Assembly (NCBI RefSeq): GCF_023238205.1
Contig: NZ_CP096659.1
Location: 2,249,626-2,313,625 of the forward strand
DNA from: Halorussus limi
GTDB taxonomy: Archaea > Halobacteriota > Halobacteria > Halobacteriales > Haladaptataceae
DNA length: 64,000 nt
Direction of reading: 5' to 3'
The first letter of the stretch is position 1; each line of letters opens with the position of its first letter. Made by a program: the position numbers and the translations under genes. The notes beneath the pieces are model-generated. The model saw only the letters and a list, made by a program, of their open reading frames with translations, did no database searches and had not been told where the DNA came from. Below, piece by piece: positions 61,979-64,000 of the stretch.

Positions 61979-62932
61979 ATGGTCACCGACCGACAACTCC
62001 GACGAAGCAAGGCGATTCAGCAGCGAACCGGCAGAACGTTCCACTTCGCAACGCGGTTGCTCCCGAAGCGGATTCGCCAGCCGACCTACGTCCTCTACGC
62101 GTTCTTCCGCGTCGCCGACGAGGTCGTGGACGGCGCGACGGACGCACCGCCCGAGGAGCAACGCGAGCGACTCGAACGACTCCGAGCGGAGGCATTGGGT
62201 CGAAAGGAGACCGACGACGAAGTCCTCGCGGCCTTCCAAGAGGTCAGCGAGGAGCGCGGGATTCCCGACGAGGAGATAGAGATCTTCATCGACGCGATGC
62301 TCTCGGACATCGAGAAGAGTCGCTGGGAGTCCTACGACGAACTGGAGGAGTACATGCGCGGTTCGGCCGCCGCGGTCGGTGTGATGATGCAGGCCGTGAT
62401 GAGCGTCGAGGACCCCGAGCGCGCGAAACCCCACGCGGTCGCGCTCGGCGAGGCGTTCCAGTTGACGAACTTCCTGCGCGACGTGCGCGAAGACATCGAG
62501 GACCACGACCGCATCTACCTGCCCGGCGACACCCGCGACCGCCACGGCGTCACGGAGGCCGACGTTCGGCGTTGCAACCCGACCGACGGCTTCCGGGCCG
62601 CGATGGCCGACGAGTTGCGGCGCGCCGAACGGAAGTACCGCGAGGGCGTCGCGGGAATCGAGTATTTACCCGAAGACTGCCAGTTCGCGGTGCTGTACGC
62701 CGCGGTACTCTACGCCGAGCATCACCGCCTCGTCCGGGCGCTCGACTACGACGTGTTCTCGTCGCCGCCCGAGGTCGGGGCGTTCCGCGCGGCGTGGCTC
62801 TGGGCGAAGACGCGCTGGTACTGGCGGAAGTCTCGGGACCCCGTCACGGTGTTCCGGGCGGTCAGCGCCATCCCGTACGCCGAGAGTGGCCGCGCAAACC
62901 ACCGCCCAGAGGGGACGCCGCAGGCCGACTGA
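61979..62932 (+). CDS. crtB: Phytoene/squalene synthase family enzyme
   Basis: 317 aa. It condenses two C20 (phytoene) or C15 (squalene) prenyl diphosphates, in haloarchaea feeding bacterioruberin or squalene. The first Asp-rich motif is DEVVD (47-51), the second is LTNFLRDVREDIEDHDRIYLP, given in part as FLRDVREDIEDHD. Length fits CrtB, slightly more likely than squalene synthase. ATG 61979 follows AT-poor sequence. Neighbouring genes do not add pathway context. Confidence 0.88.
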   Translation: MVTDRQLRRSKAIQQRTGRTFHFATRLLPKRIRQPTYVLYAFFRVADEVVDGATDAPPEEQRERLERLRAEALGRKETDDEVLAAFQEVSEERGIPDEEIEIFIDAMLSDIEKSRWESYDELEEYMRGSAAAVGVMMQAVMSVEDPERAKPHAVALGEAFQLTNFLRDVREDIEDHDRIYLPGDTRDRHGVTEADVRRCNPTDGFRAAMADELRRAERKYREGVAGIEYLPEDCQFAVLYAAVLYAEHHRLVRALDYDVFSSPPEVGAFRAAWLWAKTRWYWRKSRDPVTVFRAVSAIPYAESGRANHRPEGTPQAD

Positions 62933-62984
62933 GTCGGCCGAGGCGTCCGGCTTTTGCCGCGGAGAAGAGACCTTTAGCGCTCGC

Positions 62985-64000
62985 TCAGTCGTGTCGGAAA
63001 CACCGACTGCCGGTGAACACCATCGCCATGTCGTGTTCGTCGGCGGCCTCGATTACGTCGTCGTCGTTGACCGACCCGCCGGGTTGAATCACGGCCTCGA
63101 TGCCCGCCTCGGCGGCCGCCTCGACGGCGTCCGGGAAGGGGAAGAAGGCGTCGCTGGCCATGACCGCGCCCTCCGCGGACTTGCCCTCGGCGTCCTTCTC
63201 GGCCTTCATCTTCGCGATTTCGACGGCGTCCACCCGCGAGACCTGTCCCGCGCCGACGCCGACCGTCTCCGTCCCGTCGGCGAACAGGATGGCGTTGGAC
63301 TTGACGTGTTTGATGGTCTGCCACGCGAACAGCAGGCTCTCGTACTGGTCGTCGGTCGGCTCTCTCTCGGTGACGACCTCCAACTCGTCGCGGGTCGGAG
63401 CCTGCAGGTCGCGCTCCTGCACGAGTCGGCCGCCCACGAGGTCCTTCTCCGTGGTCGTCTCCGAGATGTCCGCGAACGTCTCTTCGTCCCCGACGTCCAG
63501 CACGCGAAGGTTGTCCTTCTCTCGGAGGGTCGCCAGCGCGTCGTCGGTGTACCCCGGCGCGACCACGACCTCTTTGAACGAGTCGATAATCTGCTCGGCG
63601 GTGGCCTCGTCACATTCCCGGTTGAGCGCGACGATGCCGCCGAAGGCGCTCTTGGCGTCGGTGGCGAGCGCTCGGTCGTAGGCGTCCGCGAGCGAGTCCG
63701 CAGTGGCGCACCCCGCCGGGTTGGTGTGCTTGATGACCGCGGCGGCCGGCCGGTCGAACTCCTTGACCAGATTCAGCGCGGCGTCGGCGTCGTTGTAGTT
63801 GTTGTATCCCATCCCCTTCGCGCCCTCGTTCAACTGGGGCGCGTCCACGACGTTGGCCTCCTCGCAGGTGGCGTCGCCGTAGAGCGCGGCGTCCTGATGG
63901 GGGTTCTCGCCGTACCGGAGGTCGGCCGCGCGGTCCGCGGTTTCGAGTCGCCGGGCCGGGAACTGTCCGTCTCCGTCGCCCTCGACGCGGACCTCGCCCG
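62985..64000 (-). CDS. purH: PurH, AICAR formyltransferase/IMP cyclohydrolase (5' end beyond window)
   Basis: Partial, about 338 residues visible. It catalyses the last steps of IMP synthesis; the visible part is the AICAR transformylase domain. YGENPHQ (near 63885), NEGAKGMGYNNYNDADAALN, KHTNPAGCATADSLADAY and SAFGGIVALNRECDEATAEQI are diagnostic, and SRVDAVEIA and GAVMASDAFFPFPDAVE complete the C-terminal site. The end FRHD is the usual C-terminus. Whether an IMP cyclohydrolase domain precedes it cannot be seen. Confidence 0.93.
   Translation of the reverse strand, partial: GEVRVEGDGDGQFPARRLETADRAADLRYGENPHQDAALYGDATCEEANVVDAPQLNEGAKGMGYNNYNDADAALNLVKEFDRPAAAVIKHTNPAGCATADSLADAYDRALATDAKSAFGGIVALNRECDEATAEQIIDSFKEVVVAPGYTDDALATLREKDNLRVLDVGDEETFADISETTTEKDLVGGRLVQERDLQAPTRDELEVVTEREPTDDQYESLLFAWQTIKHVKSNAILFADGTETVGVGAGQVSRVDAVEIAKMKAEKDAEGKSAEGAVMASDAFFPFPDAVEAAAEAGIEAVIQPGGSVNDDDVIEAADEHDMAMVFTGSRCFRHD

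Overview
The window is chromosomal DNA of a halophilic archaeon (class Halobacteria). The evidence is high GC, strongly acidic proteins, leaderless genes with TATA-like boxes about 26 bases upstream of the start, and many haloarchaeal signature genes: an Mrp antiporter operon, PGF-CTERM surface glycoproteins with archaeosortase, an Orc1/Cdc6 origin, 7S SRP RNA, Rnp4 and DphB. Genus cannot be fixed by eye.

Layout. 1-5,100: the end of an integrated element. It carries a restriction-modification pair (beta-class amino-methyltransferase with an N-terminal HTH, and a divergent BamHI/BglII-like endonuclease), two unknown membrane proteins, a tyrosine integrase, and a tRNA 3'-end fragment that looks like its att site. 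5,150-9,930: a membrane protein, a chemoreceptor, an HD hydrolase and a small HTH protein. 10,000-17,500: a lower-GC accessory stretch of single genes (a twice-frameshifted NhaP antiporter, UspA-like protein, alpha/beta hydrolase, SAM methyltransferase, DUF389 protein, SPW protein, a 56-aa zinc-ribbon protein). They are punctuated by five full and one partial copy of an imperfectly palindromic repeat of about 85 bp, which I consider the most interesting unexplained structure here.

17,500-25,900: msrA, a rubrerythrin-like protein, a cysteine synthase-like enzyme, small haloarchaeal proteins, SRP RNA, a secreted calcium-repeat metalloprotease, MscS, a CRM-domain protein and a BASS transporter. 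25,900-28,600: orc1/cdc6 next to a replication origin with six full origin-box-like repeats, then rnp4. 28,900-36,150: two GT4 glycosyltransferases, a PAS histidine kinase, an HD protein, a peroxiredoxin, tatA, tRNA-Arg(CCU) with a fold-back repeat cluster, and hpt. 36,287-42,390: a complete mrpABCDEFG operon, an Na+/H+ antiporter suited to a salt-in organism.

42,600-47,800: coaBC, an HTH protein, ribosomal protein L11, a DRG GTPase, a membrane protein and a tandem glyoxalase-fold protein. 48,000-54,000: two paralogous S-layer-type glycoproteins with the same promoter and leader hairpin, followed by artA, whose product is expected to process their PGF-CTERM tails. 54,000-64,000: dphB, a CPA1 antiporter, a membrane protein, trm5, tRNA-Thr(CGU) with a downstream repeat like that of tRNA-Arg, an M55 peptidase, a saccharopine-dehydrogenase-like protein, two small proteins, crtB and the 3' part of purH.
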